From Brachyhypopomus gauderio (taxonomy: Eukaryota > Chordata > Actinopteri > Gymnotiformes > Hypopomidae): a stretch of 64,000 nucleotides of DNA. Each line of letters begins with the position of its first letter. The stretch's first letter is position 1. Of this stretch, positions 44,484 through 54,673 are shown in pieces. The position numbers and the translations under genes are program-made. Location: the NCBI RefSeq assembly GCF_052324685.1, contig NC_135228.1:16529611-16593610 (forward strand), written 5' to 3'. Under the pieces are notes generated by a model. The model saw only the letters and a program-made list of their open reading frames with translations. It ran no database searches and was not told the DNA's origin.

Positions 44484-44659
44484 TAGCGCTGTCAATTCCA
44501 GGTGCCGCGATTAAAAGTCCTCACCAGGATTTTGCTCAAGCTTGCTAGATTTTCTAATTAGCAATCCAGGTAAAATTAGTGGAATCAACACAATCCAGGA
44601 AGCCAGAGCAAAATCCTGGTGAGGACTTTTAATCGCGGCACCTGGAATTGACAGCACTA
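44484..44659. mobile_element. 176-bp foldback MITE, copy 2
   Basis: Same family as 43559-43729. Long arms gctgtcaattccaggtgccg and its complement, with aaaagtcctcaccaggattttgctc inside. A perfect 8-bp duplication gtttatat lies at 44476-44483 and 44660-44667. Confidence 0.9.
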
Positions 44660-44803
44660 GTTTATATCGAAGTTTGTGTTTGTTTTTTAATGTGCTGTTC
44701 GCTTGTATTGTATTTTCGTCAAACGCGCATGTGTATGAGATGAAAACACGGTTTCCCAGTCAGGACAGGTGTGTGACATTTGTACTAAATCTGAGCAGAG
44801 GTA

Positions 44804-44805
<2 letters not shown>

Positions 44806-44844
<39 letters not shown>
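44806..44844. repeat. (TG)n microsatellite
   Basis: About 19 uninterrupted TG units inside the hAT element, followed shortly by a GA-rich run. Confidence 0.95.
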
Positions 44845-44847
<3 letters not shown>

Positions 44848-44889
44848 TGACAGAGAGAGAGCGAGAGAGAGGGGAAGGGATGAGTGATG

Positions 44890-45184
44890 CAGGGTTGCCA
44901 ACTCTCACGCAATGAGCGCGAGACACACGTATTTTGACGTATGTTCACTTGCCACGATTTCTCTCACGCTGGAAAAAATCCAGGTTTATTTACCTCAGAT
45001 TTACATCTGTGATTCAATGAGTTACTGATTCGCCAACCACTGGCGATCAATCGCGATATAATACTTGTATCCTTATAATACTATATAATACTTATATCCG
45101 CTAATAATTTATAATAATTTACACCCTTCCCCCGGTCAACAATTAAATCTCACTCCAAGTGATCTTGAAAAGTTGGCAACCCTG
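44890..45184. mobile_element. MITE with 6-bp target duplication, copy 1
   Basis: Ends cagggttgccaactctcacg and agttggcaaccctg. Flanked by gtgatg at 44884-44889 and 45185-45190. Its sister at 63361-63679 has ataata on both sides. Non-coding, 295 bp. Confidence 0.85.
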
Positions 45185-45286
45185 GTGATGTTCAAGCGTG
45201 CCCATGTATGGTGTGGCTCTTTGCCGTAACACAGTAAAAAAAAGTGGCTCTTGGTCTCTGACGGGTTGGCCACCCCTGGCATAATG

Positions 45287-46163
45287 AATAGCAGTCCACC
45301 AGCTAAAGGTAAACAAGACCAGACAGTACATTTGACAATTGTAAAGGGAGACAAAACAGGCATCACAAACAATATGCAGTGTCACAGCCTTTTTCTAGTA
45401 TCTTTGTACTGTATGACACTTTAAAACCATCCACTTCATCCCTGTCACACTTCGCTGGACATTGTAACACCATCATTCATTTGTCAATGTCTTTGCTGTA
45501 AATTCTTCTTAGCAGTTCATTCAGAATTGCTATTGTTATGATCATAATTATTTTTACAGGATGCATAGATCTACTGTTCTTTTGTAGCTCCTGAAATGCA
45601 GGGCATTTTGCTGAAATAGTTACCCTGCTATGTTGTCCTTTTTAATTTGTCAATGTTGAAAATAAATGTAAAATAATTGTGTATGGAAAATATAAAGGAC
45701 GTTTGAACCACTGCTGCATTACTGTTCATGGACAACTAGACAAGCCCTCATCAGCTTTACATCAGTTGCAGGTTTTCACGCAAGTGTCAACAACAACTGT
45801 AACATCTGGTAGATCTCTTGATTGTTTGCGGTTGTTTTCAATGTAAAATGTGACTGATCATTCATGTTAATATATATGCCTGCTGACTTACTAATAGCAG
45901 CTTATAACTTATTTGACAAAGCCTAACAATTTAATTTGCACTGAAACAAGCACATCAAATTAGATTCATAATATATAGTAATCTTCATCACCATAAATAT
46001 TCCATAATACATGGTAACTAGTTTGAATGTTAGCCAAAATTTTCTTGATTGTAGCAAAAATAGTACGTTAACCATAAAGGGGTCTTCTGGGTCTTCTGAA
46101 AAGAAAGCTATATGCATAAAAATATCCATATAGCTTTACTGAACAACAATTTGCAGTAGTAAT
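45287..46163. repeat. Block B, part 2 (3' flank of receptor copy 4)
   Basis: From about 45450 it matches 20740-20815 joined to 23219-23891. 45287-45450 has no counterpart in block A. AT-rich and non-coding. Confidence 0.75.
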
Positions 46164-47132
46164 TCAGGGTACGTTGACTTTTGGTTTGAATTTTCTAGCA
46201 CCATAGCAGAAGTAGTATATAAACAAGGGCCGTACAGTATCGTCTCTCAGCCCGTAGATCAGTGGGCTGAGGAAACGAGGCAGAACCAGCACAAATAGGA
46301 AGTTCAGATAGCGCAGGTGTGTATAGAGAACAACATTACTTACAGTCATTACATAAAGAGCTCGCTCGATGGTTCCATACAAAAAAGAGGTTAGACACAG
46401 GCCCAACTGAATGAAATGCAGCAACACAGTCCTGTGGGATTTCTTAGCAGAGTCTTTGTTGGAAGAAACAGACCTGGCTGTGATCAAAATGCTGATGTAA
46501 GTAAACATGATCATCACTGTGACTGACACAAAATAACACACATTGAATCCGTTGTACACATCAAGTTGCCATGGCTGCATGAGTATCTGCTCTCGAATGC
46601 AATTTATCTGTATATTAAAAAAGTTAGGGTCCCTCACTGCTGCAAAGAGGACATCAACCAAAATGTTTATGCTGCTAAGGCACCAGATCAAACCAATGGC
46701 AAGGTAAGTCCTTTTCTGAGTGGCTATTTCAATGTGTCTCAGAGGGAAGCAAATAGCTACGTACCGCTCCAGTGACATCAAAGCCAGGTTTAATGGTGCA
46801 TTACGAAATGTTGTAGTGGTTAGAAAGATGATGAAGGAACAAGCAGCTTTTGCCAGTTTAAGGAGGGCCTGGGCCATGAGATAGAGCAAACTGGTGAGCA
46901 GCAGATGGACAGAGTCATTTAAAAGCATGTGGGCAAAGAGAATATAGCGTGGAGTCTCCTTAAAAATACGCTTACACATCACAGCATAGAACATGATGCA
47001 GTTTACATATGTACAAAACATGATCAGTAATGTTGCAACCATAGATTTAGACACACCTGCCTCATTTGAATTCAATTTAGCCACTTGATTATATATCAAA
47101 TCATTCACAGTGCTTTTGTTAGTATCTGCCAT
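46164..47132 (-). CDS. Odorant receptor 131-2-like GPCR, copy 4
   Basis: An intact 322-residue intronless receptor starting MADTNKSTVNDLIYNQ at 47132; no in-frame upstream ATG competes. Seven hydrophobic segments are visible. Signature sites: NKS near the N-terminus, KETPRYILFAHMLLNDSVH, MSLERYVAICFPLRH, SSNKDSAKKSHRTVLLHF, and LSPLIYGLRDDTVRPLF in TM7. The C-terminus is short and lysine-rich (ARKFKPKVNVP). It is the closest relative of copies 1 and 3. Its own upstream flank (47133-47862) is the longest uninterrupted version of the duplicated promoter region in the window. Confidence 0.93.
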   Translation of the reverse strand: MADTNKSTVNDLIYNQVAKLNSNEAGVSKSMVATLLIMFCTYVNCIMFYAVMCKRIFKETPRYILFAHMLLNDSVHLLLTSLLYLMAQALLKLAKAACSFIIFLTTTTFRNAPLNLALMSLERYVAICFPLRHIEIATQKRTYLAIGLIWCLSSINILVDVLFAAVRDPNFFNIQINCIREQILMQPWQLDVYNGFNVCYFVSVTVMIMFTYISILITARSVSSNKDSAKKSHRTVLLHFIQLGLCLTSFLYGTIERALYVMTVSNVVLYTHLRYLNFLFVLVLPRFLSPLIYGLRDDTVRPLFIYYFCYGARKFKPKVNVP

Positions 47133-47862
47133 TGATTACAGCAACAAAACAAAACAACCTAGTACTATTTCTACAGGAATCTGGTGAGGCCAAACTGCAA
47201 GCAGAATCAAGGTAATAAACAGAAATGTACTAAAAACATGCAGAAATTTGCTAAAAGAATGTGAAAACACACTTAAAAAGCAAAGATGATTTTTTGTATA
47301 TCCAAGAGAATGCAATCGTGTGTTGCTTCGTCCATTATGAGTTACAGAAGTTAAAGGTACTGGAGTTGTGAACATTTCAGACGTGTGTCTGACATTTTAT
47401 ATTAGGCAGTGACATCATTGTCTCACTTCCTGCTTGGTAAAAAAAACAAACAAACTCCAAGTGATTGGTCTTTTCTGGTGATTAGATTGTACAGAAACAA
47501 TGTACAGTTTAATTGGTTGGTATTGTATTCTAAATGATACAGGGCAATAACAGTACCATTCCCTAGATAAATCGTGAAGCTAGCTGAGAAAATCTTCCAA
47601 ATGTGTAATCTGTGATCAATTCAAACAATCGTTAGTTAGAAGAAGTAGTTTTAATACATTTTAACACATTTTGGTATATGATTTTATAGTTATGATGTCT
47701 TCACTATTATTTTAAAATATAGAAAAGAAAGAAGCCACAAAGTTACAGTAGATGTTATTGATTAAAAAAGTATAAGATACTTGTAAATAATATAAAATAT
47801 GATGTGCTGAACATAAATAGCACTTCATGTAGCACATCATATTTTATATCCCTTTGTTCTTC
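47133..47862. repeat. Duplicated 5' flank of receptor copy 4 (uninterrupted)
   Basis: Matches 880-1303 and then 9588-9905, so it is the empty site for the 8.3 kb insertion near copy 1. It retains the 19-bp inverted repeat (arm atataaaatatgatgtgct) near 47786-47850. Confidence 0.85.
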
Positions 47863-47894
47863 TTATGATTACTCGGAGTTGTTCTGTTTAAATG

Positions 47895-48165
47895 TGTGTG
47901 CCATATTTTGTCAATTGTGATTTTTACACCGCAATCAAAATTTGTTCTCCGCTTTTTACCCATCTGTGCAGTTAGAACACACACACACACTAGTGATTAC
48001 TAGGAAACTGTGGTGCACACGTGCCCAGAGCGGTGGGCAGCCCTAGCCCAGCGCCCAGGGAGCAGTTGGGGCTAGGTGCCTTGCTCAAGGGCCCCTCAGT
48101 TATGGCCTCAGGTCTGGGAATCGAACCCACGACCCTCCGATCACAAGACCAGTTCCCTACCACCA
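47895..48165 (-). mobile_element. SINE-like repeat with tRNA-type B box
   Basis: Same module as 40195-40495, including the gcccagagcggtgggcagcc word and reversed B box aatcgaacccacgaccctcc (about 48120-48139). It joins the HERO relic directly at about 48166. Confidence 0.55.
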
Positions 48166-49838
48166 GGGGGACAAAGGAAAATCAAAACCCTCTTCTTACA
48201 TAATGAGCCGAAGGGCTACCCGGATACATCATCTGCGTCAGGAGCTTTGCACCCTCAAGAAGCAGTATAAGGCTGCAACTGAGGAGGAGAAGCAACCCTT
48301 AGCACAACTGAAGAACATCCTGTGCAAGAAGTTGATGAGTCTTCGCAGAGTAGAGTGGCACCGGAGACGGGCAGAGAGAGGGCAAGGAAGCGAGCGGCTT
48401 TCATCGCCAACCCCTTTGGCTTTACCAAACAGCTGCTAGGGGACAAGCGCAGTGGCCGGCTTGAGTGGTCTCTAGAGCAAGTAAACCGCTTCCTCCAGGA
48501 CACTGTGAGTAATCCTCTGAGAGACCTGGAACTGGAGCCCAACAACGCTCTCATCAGCCCAGATCTCCCAACAACGGAGTTCAACCTGAAGGAGTCAATC
48601 CTGAAGGAGGTTGAAGAGGTCATCGAGAGGGCCCGCTCGGCGTCAGCAGCAGGCCCCAATGAAATCCCTTATCTGGTATACAAGCGCTGCCTGGAGCTTC
48701 TATGGCACCTATGGAGGATCCTGAAGGTGATTTGGAGAAGGGGAAAAGTGGCCGACCAGTGGAGGATTGCTGAAGGAGTTTGGATCCACAAAGAGGAGAA
48801 CTCACGAGACATCAGTCAGTTTCATGTAATCTCACTACTGAGTGTGGAAGGGAAGGTGTTGTTCAGCATAGTTGCACCAAGATTGATTGAGTTCCTCCTC
48901 AAGAACAGCTACATTGACCCATCAGTAGAGAAGGGAGGGATCTCTGCTCTTGGCTGCCTGGAACACACTGAGGCCATCACGCAACTCATCAGAGATGCCC
49001 ATGAGAACAAATGGGACCTAGCTGTGTTGTGGTTGGTCCTGGCTAATGCCTACGGGTCCTACCACACAAGCTGGTTGGGCTTGCTCTCCATCTCCACCAT
49101 GTTCCCAGTTAGATCAAGGACCTCATCCTAGATTATTACAATAACTTCAGGATGAGAGTTACTTCTGGTTCAGAGACATTGGACTGGCATCATATTGGGA
49201 AAGGGATAATTACAAGTTGCACCATCTCTGTTGTCCTCTTCTCCCTAGCCATGAACATGGTGGTCAGGTCAGCTGAGGAGGAATACAGAGGGCCCCTGAT
49301 CAAGCCAGGTGTGCGACAGCCCCCATCAGAGCCTATATGGATGACCTCACCATAACAACTACATCGGTCCCAGGGTGCAGGTGGATCTTGCAAGGGTTCG
49401 AAAGCTCATCACCTGGGCAAGGATGAGTTTTAAGCCCTCCATATCACAATCTATGGTGCTGAAAAAGGGGAAGGTGATTGATAAATTCCGCTTTTCCATC
49501 TCAGGAACTGTCATCCCAACGATCACAAAACAACATGTGAAGAGCTTGGGGAAACTCTTCGACTCCACCCTGAAGGACTCAGCAGTCATCCATAAGGCCA
49601 GCTTAGAGCTTGGAACCTGGCTCACCAAAGTAGACAAGTCTGGCCTGCCTGGTAGGTTTAAAGCCTGGATCTACCAGCATTCAATCCTACCTCGCATCCT
49701 GTGGCCCCTGTTGATTTATGCAGTCCCAATATCCGCAGTTGAGTCCCTACAGAGGAAAATCAGTGGCTTTCTTGTATGTCACATGGACTTATTTGACAAT
49801 GAAGATATGTTGTACTTTACTATATTGGGAATTGAGTG
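48166..49838 (+). pseudogene. R2/HERO-like non-LTR retrotransposon relic 2
   Basis: Better preserved RT than relic 1. It reads IANPFGFTKQLLGDKRSGRL, NALISPDLPTTEFNLKESI, RSASAAGPNEIPYLVYKRCL, HVISLLSVEGKVLFSI and GCLEHTEAITQLIRDA, then a frameshift near 49120. AYMDDLTITTT (catalytic YMDD at 49334-49345) follows, then a thumb-like part (GLPGRFKAWIYQHSILPRIL). It stops before the zinc motif and restriction-like endonuclease that relic 1 retains. At least three frameshifts. Flanked upstream by the same SINE-like module as relic 1. Confidence 0.8.
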
Positions 49839-49933
49839 ATTGTTGAGGCAGACTGAATATTTTGAGTTAGAAAATGATAAAAAAAACAGAATGTGTTTAA
49901 AATAATTGCTTCTTGGGTGTTCTAGATCTGGTT

Positions 49934-50112
49934 TGGCAGTTATGGCCTGGTGGTTAGGGAAGGGGAAGTGGTTAGGGAACTGGTCTTGTAACCGGAGGGT
50001 CGTGGGTTTGATCCCCAGGCCTGAGGCCATGACTGAGGTGCCCCTTAACCCTCAATTGCTCACTTATATAAAAATGAGATAAAATGTAAGTCGCTCTGGA
50101 TAAGGGCGTCTG
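49934..50112 (+). mobile_element. tRNA-derived SINE, plus orientation
   Basis: A-box-like tggcctggtggttaggg and B box gtgggtttgatcccc, then the tail taagtcgctctggataaggg followed by cgtctgccaaacgtaaaatg. Counterpart of 17419-17617. An internal duplicated gttaggga(ag/ac) is seen in the head. Confidence 0.7.
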
Positions 50113-50475
50113 CCAAACGTAAAATGTTTTTAACATTACAAATAAGGTTTGCCTCTTCCAATGGTTTTTAGTCTGTTTTTGATGTGTGAATCTGATATAC
50201 ATCCTGATCAAACAAAAAAGAATTTAGAATGTTCCAGATTTTAAATTTAACCACCTACTACAACCCACGAAGCAACAGGGTTCATAGTGCTTTTATTTAG
50301 AAAAACGATACGCAAAATGAAGCAGTGACGTGGCCGATGTAATGCGAGGCCTCGTTTGTTACTGATCACGTGATTTTGCTCAATATGACACAAGCTCCGA
50401 AGCGGGGCTTCATCGGACACGCCCCTTTTTACTCGGTACACGTCTCGAAGCCTCGCTTCAGATGTCCCATCACTA
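50113..50475. other. Unassigned; ends with a half MITE
   Basis: The last about 60 bp (cgaagcctcgcttcagatgt and cccatcactag) look like one end of a hAT-type element whose other end is not found. It is cut off where the Gmr1-type LTR begins. Confidence 0.4.
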
Positions 50476-50944
50476 GTTACCAGGTTTCCTGTATACCGGA
50501 GTGTACACTGTGCTCACTGTTCATGTGGGAGGCTATGGTGGGGTAGGTCAGTGTTTTTTTTTTTTTTCTTTTGTTTGTAGCCTTGTTTTGTTGTATAGAT
50601 GTTAGGAAGGAGGTGGGCATCACGTTTGTATGTTTGTTAGGTTAGGGGTTTTGTTAGGTAGGGAAGAGTTTTCTTATATTTCTTTCCTTGCTTTGATGCC
50701 GCCTGTGACCCACCGTAGCCAGACCTGTGTATGTGGTATGTGCGTGGTAATTGGGCATTGCCATCTTTAGCCCGTTTTGAGATATTACGACTTATGTCTA
50801 GACTTCTGTCTATGTACATCTGGTTTGTGTGTTGGCTCTCTGGACTAGTAAAACATCCAGTTGCTCTCAGCTTGACTCTGTGCCGTGTATTCCACCCTAC
50901 ACCCAGTGACAACCCTGTGCACCCATAGAGAGGGGGACGTAACA
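50476..50944 (+). repeat. 5' LTR of Gmr1-type element
   Basis: gttaccaggtttcctgtata to ggggacgtaaca. It ends two bases before the tRNA-Pro-type primer site. Confidence 0.88.
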
Positions 50945-51128
50945 AGTGGGGGCTCGTCCGGGATATCTGTATGCCTGTTACACTCCTCTAGGTCTTTTTC
51001 CATCTGTCCTAATAGTATGGGTAGCATTGTGGGCTTGGTGCTGTGTGAGTGAGTAGGTGGGGGATGTTTGTGGTACTGTGTTTGTGATATTGAGTATATA
51101 GTCTGCATCACTGGTTGTGGTCAATACC

Positions 51129-52513
51129 ATGGCTACATTTGATCTACAGACATTTATTGACACGATATCCCATGAAACGTTAGCGTCCTGTAAGAAGGAT
51201 GAACTACTTGCAATAGCTAGCCACTTTAATCTTACCGTGTCGAGGGCATTGCTAAAAAAAGGATATCAGGGCTTTGGTTACACAACGTCTGGTGGATGTT
51301 GGTGTTTTATGTGCACGTCAAACAGGTGATATCACGTCTGAGAGTCCTACTCTGTTACAGGAAGCACTAGTAACGGATGGTGGTGCTTCGCCATACAGGT
51401 GGCGAGTGAAGGTAGCCCCGTTCGGTCTGATGTGCGATGGGCTGCGTCAGGAGGTGCTCCAGAGGTACGAGCTGGTCTGCCTCCTTTTGATCCTGTTTCG
51501 CCTGGTTCCCCTAAGTTGTCTGATGATGGCGATTCATTGAGGGTACGAGAAGTTAGACTTCGATACGAAGTAAAAGAAAGAGAGGAAGCACGTAGACAAG
51601 AGTACGAGTTTAAGCTGTCTGTTCGCCGGTTGGAGTTGGAACATGAGAAAGAAATACGATTGCGTGAGTTGGAGCTAAGCACGATAGCGGCGAGTACACA
51701 TCAGCTTCACCCTCCGCCGTTTCCTACTCGTGTTGAGACCGTACCGAGTCCTGTTGGACCTGTGCCGATGTCACGCCAACCTCTTTTAGTCTCTCCCCCT
51801 GTAGGGCCAGCATACGGTTTTTGATGTGAGTAAGAACATTTCGTTGGTTCCTCCATTTCGTGAAGCTGAGGTAGACACGTATTTTAGTATATTTGAACGT
51901 GTTGCTTTAATGTTGGGATGGCCTACAGAAATGTGGTCACTATTGTTACAGTGCAAGCTAGTTGGTAAAGCTCAGGAGGTTTGCTCTGCTTTATCTTTGC
52001 AGGACAGCTTGCAATACGATTTGGTTAAAGCGTCGATATTACGTGCATATGAATTGGTTCCCGAGGCGTATAGACAGCGGTTTAGGAACTTAAAGAAACA
52101 GACAACTCAGACGTGCGTAGAATTTGCGAGAGAGAAGACGACTCTCTTTGATAAATGGTGTGCTGCAAGTAACGTTGACGGTTTAGAATCCTTACGCGAG
52201 CTGATACTGTTGGAGGAGTTTAAAAACTGCCTCCCAGATCGAGTGAGCATACACTTAAATGAACGGTCTGTCAACACGGTTGCCCAAGCAGCGATCATTG
52301 CTGATGAGTTTATCCTTACGCACAAGCAAAGTTTTAAACCTGTCTCTAATGTCTCGGAGAGAACTTCGGGGGCGAGCAGTAAACTGTCACGTACGTGTGG
52401 TTCTCCACCACGTACTGGAGACAAACGGGAGTGTCATTACTGTCATAAAGTTGGTCACATCGCTGCAAACTGTTTAACATTAAAGAGAAAACTGGAGAGG
52501 CAAAATTCACAGC
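51129..52513 (+). pseudogene. Gag of Gmr1-type element (SCAN-like, zinc knuckle)
   Basis: Starts MATFDLQTFIDTISHETLAS at 51129. Frameshifts occur at about 51265, 51395 and 51822. A charged coiled-coil stretch (REEARRQEYEFKLSVRRLEL) is followed by a capsid domain (YFSIFERVALMLGWPTEMWS, LVGKAQEVCSALSLQD, AYRQRFRNLKKQTTQTCVEF, LPDRVSIHLNE). This resembles vertebrate SCAN domains, which are known to derive from Gmr1-type Gag. One CCHC knuckle, CHYCHKVGHIAANC, lies near 52430-52470. The frame then runs into the L2 insertion. Confidence 0.85.
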
Positions 52514-54636
52514 AATCAATCAATCAATCAAAGTTTATTTGTATAGCGCTTTTCACAACACATGTTGTCACAAAGCGCCTTACAGGATTTAAAAGGTTAA
52601 CAATACTACGGGTCCAGAACCCTAATGAGCAAGCCAAGGGCGACAGTGGCGAGGAAAAACTCCCTAAGATAGTGGGGAATAGGAAGAAACCTCGGGAGAA
52701 CCAAGACTCAAAAGGGAACCCATCCTCCATTGGGCGGCCCGTTAACACACAGATTACACAAAATACAGACAAATACACAAGTCACACACAAATCACACAA
52801 TCAGACTAAGTAAAGGTAAAAATGAAAGTTCTGGGTTATGATATTGTCACTGTAAATGTCTGTTGATGAACGCCAGGCTTTCATTCCGTGTCGGAGCAGC
52901 GATGCTGGTATTGTAGGCTCCGACTGCAATGTTACTCTCCAGGTGAACCTCGGAGAAAAGATACGAGATGTAGTAAATATGTAACAGATTAATCAAAGGC
53001 CAAACTAAACAGATGAGTCTTTAATCGAGTTTTAAACATTGAGACTGTGTCTGAGTCCCGAATAGAGGCAGGAAGATTATTCCACAATTGTGGAGCTTTA
53101 AAAGAAAAGGCTCTTCCACCTGCTGTGATCTTTTTGATCCTAGGAACAGTTAATAACCCTGCGTCCTGCGAGCGAAGTGAACGCGCTGGGTTATATTGTT
53201 CAATAAGTTCACTAAGATAGTCTGGAGCTAAGCCATGCAGCGTTTTATATGTTAATAAAAGTATTTTATAGTCAATACGGAATCTAATTGGCAGCCAGTG
53301 TAATGACGATAGTACGGGACTAATGTGATCAAACTTTTTAGTTTTTGTTAAAACTCGTGCTGCTGCGTTCTGAACCAGCTGGAGTTTGTTTATCGATTTA
53401 CCAGAACATCCAGCTAGGAGACTGTTGCAATAATCTAAACGAGAGGATATGAATGCATGGATTAGTTTTTCTGCATCACTAATATTTAATATGTTTCTAA
53501 TTTTGGCAATGTTGCGCAAGTGAAAGAACGCTACCCTAGTTATATTATTAATATGTGTATCGAACGAGAGATCTGGGTCTATTGTGACGCCCAAGTTCTT
53601 TACCTCTGCGCTGGGGGTTATAGTAAAAGAATGTAGATTCAATGCTGCATTATGTATCTTGTCTCTCGCAGCCCTAGACCCAACTATTATCAATTCTGTT
53701 TTATCGGCATTTAGTGCTAGAAAGTTACATGCCATCCAATGTTTTATCTCTTCTACACATTTCTCAATCTTACTGTTTGCGCCTAAATCATCGGGTTTTG
53801 CCGATAAATATAGCTGAGTGTCGTCTGCGTAGGAATGGAAACTGATGTCATGCTTATGCATAATTTCGCCTAAGGGTAACATGTACAGTGTGAATAGAAG
53901 TGGTCCTAGGACTGTCCCTTGTGGGACACCATATTTAACCTGCACAGATTTAGAGGTTTTATTATTAACACTTACACATTGGAAGCGGTCAGTTAAATAT
54001 GATCTAAACCAGGAGAGTGCGACTCCTTTAATACCTACTGTGTTTTCTAGTCTATCCAGCAAAATGTTGTGGTCTACAGTATCAAAAGCTGCACTAAGAT
54101 CCAACAGTATAAGGAACGAGACGAGCCCATTATCGGCCGATATTAGTAGATCATTCACTACCCTGAGTAAAGCTGTTTCAGTGCTGTGGTTTGGTCTAAA
54201 TCCTGATTGGAACTTTTCATGGATACTATTTGATTGGAGATAGTGGTTTAACTGATTGGAAACTGCTTTTTCTAAAATTTTAGAGATAAATGGGAGATTA
54301 GAAATGGGTCTATAGTTGGCTAAAATCTGCGGATCGAGATTCTGTTTTTTAATCAAGGGTCTAATTACGGCGCATTTTAATTGTTTGGGCATGTAACCTA
54401 GGTTAAGGGAGGAGTTAATCATATTAAGTAAGGGCCCTGCAGTGGCTGGGAGTAGGTCTTTAAATAGACGGGTTGGAACTGGGTCAAATATACATGATGT
54501 AGGCTTAGACGAATTAATCAATGTTGTGTGCTCTTTTTGCGATATAGGATTGAAGATATTTAGCTCAGTAATATTTTTGGATGCATAGTTACTAATAGCT
54601 GAACTACTGGGGTTGGATTGGACAGCAGACTGGTAG
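52514..54636 (-). mobile_element. L2-type LINE, 5'-truncated
   Basis: The 3' tail is seen on the plus strand as tcaatcaatcaatcaaagtt (52514). It is 5'-truncated within the RT domain near 54636. It is inserted in antisense between gag and protease of the Gmr1-type element. Its last 700 bp match 10387-11087. I do not see a clear target duplication. Confidence 0.9.
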
Positions 54637-54662
54637 TTCAGCCAAACCCATTGCTTTAACAA
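52989..54662 (-). CDS. L2 reverse transcriptase (open, 5'-truncated)
   Basis: An uninterrupted frame of 557 residues; the first several come from flanking Gmr1 sequence, so the true L2 part begins a little later. RT motifs: KQLKCAVIRPLIKKQNLDPQ with YRPISNLPFISKILEK (near 110-130), LILLDLSAAFDTVDHNILL (near 184), GVPQGTVLGPLLFTLYML (near 245), and the catalytic SYADDTQLYL (278-281). Then the L2-type C-terminus (SLHWLPIRFRIDYKILLLTY and LWNNLPASIRDSDTVSMFKT). The N-terminal AP endonuclease is missing. The open frame means the insertion is recent. Confidence 0.9.
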   Translation of the reverse strand: MLKQWVWLNYQSAVQSNPSSSAISNYASKNITELNIFNPISQKEHTTLINSSKPTSCIFDPVPTRLFKDLLPATAGPLLNMINSSLNLGYMPKQLKCAVIRPLIKKQNLDPQILANYRPISNLPFISKILEKAVSNQLNHYLQSNSIHEKFQSGFRPNHSTETALLRVVNDLLISADNGLVSFLILLDLSAAFDTVDHNILLDRLENTVGIKGVALSWFRSYLTDRFQCVSVNNKTSKSVQVKYGVPQGTVLGPLLFTLYMLPLGEIMHKHDISFHSYADDTQLYLSAKPDDLGANSKIEKCVEEIKHWMACNFLALNADKTELIIVGSRAARDKIHNAALNLHSFTITPSAEVKNLGVTIDPDLSFDTHINNITRVAFFHLRNIAKIRNILNISDAEKLIHAFISSRLDYCNSLLAGCSGKSINKLQLVQNAAARVLTKTKKFDHISPVLSSLHWLPIRFRIDYKILLLTYKTLHGLAPDYLSELIEQYNPARSLRSQDAGLLTVPRIKKITAGGRAFSFKAPQLWNNLPASIRDSDTVSMFKTRLKTHLFSLAFD

Positions 54663-54673
54663 GTATCAGGGAT

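Larger units (their letters stand above)
43953..45278. mobile_element. Non-autonomous hAT element (1326 bp) with two nested MITEs
   Basis: Ends caggagtggccaacctgcgg and gggttggccacccctg. A perfect 8-bp duplication gcataatg lies at 43945-43952 and 45279-45286. The termini share the ggctctttg word in inverted form. It carries the foldback MITE at 44484-44659 and the 6-bp-TSD MITE at 44890-45184. No transposase. Confidence 0.9.

Noticed and set aside
44687..44948. Histidine/threonine repeat frames
   Set aside because: They are translations of the (TG)n microsatellite.
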